From JBBQKF01 sp038326615 (GTDB taxonomy: Bacteria > Bacillota > Clostridia > Saccharofermentanales > UBA5734): a stretch of 23,603 nt of DNA. How positions within the stretch are numbered: the stretch's first letter is position 1; every line of letters starts with the position of its first letter. The notes below the pieces were generated by a model, which saw nothing but the letters and a program-made list of their open reading frames with translations, was not told the origin of the DNA and searched no databases. The position numbers were made by a program, and so were the translations under genes. This document shows, piece by piece, positions 22,796 through 23,603 of this stretch. The stretch covers positions 1 to 23,603 of the forward strand of contig JBBQKF010000048.1 in the NCBI GenBank assembly GCA_038326615.1. Direction: 5' to 3'.

Positions 22796-23413
22796 ATGGC
22801 ATATCCAGACTGGGTTTTAAAGCACAAAAAGAAGGGCACTTATGTGAATTTTGCAAACGGAACGTACTATTTATACGCTGCACATTCAAAGAGAATCCCC
22901 GGGACAAAGAAGGTCAAACGCATATGTGACGGTTATCTTGGCAGAATTACCGAGGCAGAAGGGTTTATACCAACCAAGGACAAGGTATCTTCAGAGATAG
23001 TAGTTTACGAGTACGGACTTTCATACTCTATTTTGCAGATATGTGAAAAAATTCATAAAGGATTCATTAAAACGTCAAAAGATGAAGCGGATTTTATCAT
23101 GGTAATGGGAATTTTAAAGGTAATGCATAATTCCTGTGACAAAAGTCTTTTTTTTAACAGCTATCTCTCTGTTTTATTCCCTGACGTAGATATAGAAAAA
23201 AAAGTATCGCATTCCACTGCTGTACACATAGAGAGAGCAGCCGCAATGATCGACGTGTATTTGAACAAAAAACTCGGAGAAGATAGAAATAATTTTCAAA
23301 ATCAGATGCGTTACGTCTTCAAAGTGAATGTAAACAGCAAATGGTACTTGTCTAAAACAACTGAATCAGTAATTGAATTGATGAAAAAATATAAATTGGA
23401 ATGGGGTGAATAA
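22796..23413 (+). CDS. Insertion-sequence accessory protein of unknown function
   Basis: The 205 residues begin MAYPDWVLKHKKKGTYVNFANGTYYLYAAHSKRIPG; GGAGG lies 7 bases before the ATG. The opening resembles the N-terminal domain seen in several transposase-associated proteins of Clostridia (a strand-rich NGTYYLYAAHSKR and GYLGRITEAEGFI), followed by a helical region. No DDE catalytic triad is apparent. It ends one base before the transposase start, so the two are translated together. Its role could be DNA-end recognition or regulation of transposition; this is inference from position. It may also bind the palindrome overlapping its own promoter. Confidence 0.65.
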   Translation: MAYPDWVLKHKKKGTYVNFANGTYYLYAAHSKRIPGTKKVKRICDGYLGRITEAEGFIPTKDKVSSEIVVYEYGLSYSILQICEKIHKGFIKTSKDEADFIMVMGILKVMHNSCDKSLFFNSYLSVLFPDVDIEKKVSHSTAVHIERAAAMIDVYLNKKLGEDRNNFQNQMRYVFKVNVNSKWYLSKTTESVIELMKKYKLEWGE

Positions 23414-23414
23414 A

Positions 23415-23603
23415 ATGGCTAAAACAAATCATTTTCTCATTGAATACAAGCAGTGCATTGGTAAAGCGAAGATAGATTTTAAAAATGTTAAACCGCCTAA
23501 AAAAACAATGCACAGGTTACTTAGGCTATTTGAAAGCGTAGATGATCCAAGGCTTAAGGCAAGAACGGATTATCCGCTTGAAGAAATAATCGTTATTGCT
23601 TTT
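23415..23603 (+). CDS. ISAs1-type transposase, N-terminal part (window edge)
   Basis: The ATG at 23415 follows GGGGTG at 6-base spacing, and 63 residues are visible before the window ends. FESVDDPRLKARTDYPLEEI followed by IVIAF matches the DDE_Tnp_1-associated N-terminal domain of ISAs1-family transposases (typically a Pro-Asp-Pro-Arg then Tyr-Pro-Leu pattern). The catalytic DDE domain would lie beyond the edge, so completeness cannot be judged. It forms an operon with the preceding gene. Confidence 0.8.
   Translation, partial: MAKTNHFLIEYKQCIGKAKIDFKNVKPPKKTMHRLLRLFESVDDPRLKARTDYPLEEIIVIAF

Larger units (their letters stand above)
22672..23603. mobile_element. Left part of a two-gene insertion sequence (ISAs1-like), cut by window end
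   Basis: Two tightly spaced plus-strand genes follow one promoter; the second is an ISAs1-type transposase. GACAAACGCA (22672-22681) and its complement TGCGTTTGTC (22732-22741) are near the left side, but the true terminal repeat and target duplication cannot be set without the right end. The left boundary is a guess. Confidence 0.45.

Overview
The window looks like the replication-origin region of a low-GC Gram-positive chromosome, most likely a Clostridia member of the Ruminococcaceae/Oscillospirales type. The evidence is the order dnaA, oriC, dnaN, recF, remB (DUF370), gyrB on the plus strand, strong AGGAGG-type ribosome binding sites, very A+T-rich spacers, and a downstream conjugative-element remnant with Tad-like and DUF4320 genes of the kind common in gut Clostridia. 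Taxonomic placement is inference from gene content and style only.

Bases 1-900 carry a broken TnpB (IS200/IS605 family) fragment where many Firmicutes have rpmH. Bases 901-7793 are the replication block. DnaA-box-like 9-mers fill the dnaA-dnaN gap (oriC). The usual small S4-domain gene (rlbA/yaaA) between dnaN and recF is absent, and gyrA does not follow gyrB. A 173-bp tandem duplication lies between remB and gyrB.

Bases 7794-9594 are about 1.8 kb with no convincing gene. This stretch holds three perfect 16-bp parS sites, each inside a longer palindrome of 34, 22 and 42 bp; the first overlaps the gyrB stop codon. parA and parB follow at 9616-11390, so the partition proteins and their sites form one origin-proximal centromere module. 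Two tRNA-Ser genes (UGA, GCU) with a clear promoter and terminator close the core region.

From about 11.8 kb the window becomes accessory DNA. It has a small unknown protein, an AlbA_2/COG2865 protein with an in-frame QATM repeat, a membrane protein and the wreck of a second COG2865 protein. A near-copy (15 of 16) of the tRNA-Ser(GCU) 3' end lies at 14823-14838, suggesting an attachment site. Next, all on the minus strand, is a decayed integrative conjugative element: a large serine recombinase lacking its catalytic domain, a DUF4320 protein, TadC-like and TadB-like membrane proteins, an unknown basic protein and a frameshifted VirB4/TraE-type ATPase. Two cargo genes sit in the same orientation within this transfer operon, each with its own terminator: a DUF1016/YhcG-type PDDEXK nuclease and an AAA-DUF4143 ATPase. 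A RelBE-type toxin-antitoxin pair with 10-bp leader iterons follows. The window ends in a two-gene insertion sequence whose second gene is an ISAs1-type transposase cut by the window edge.
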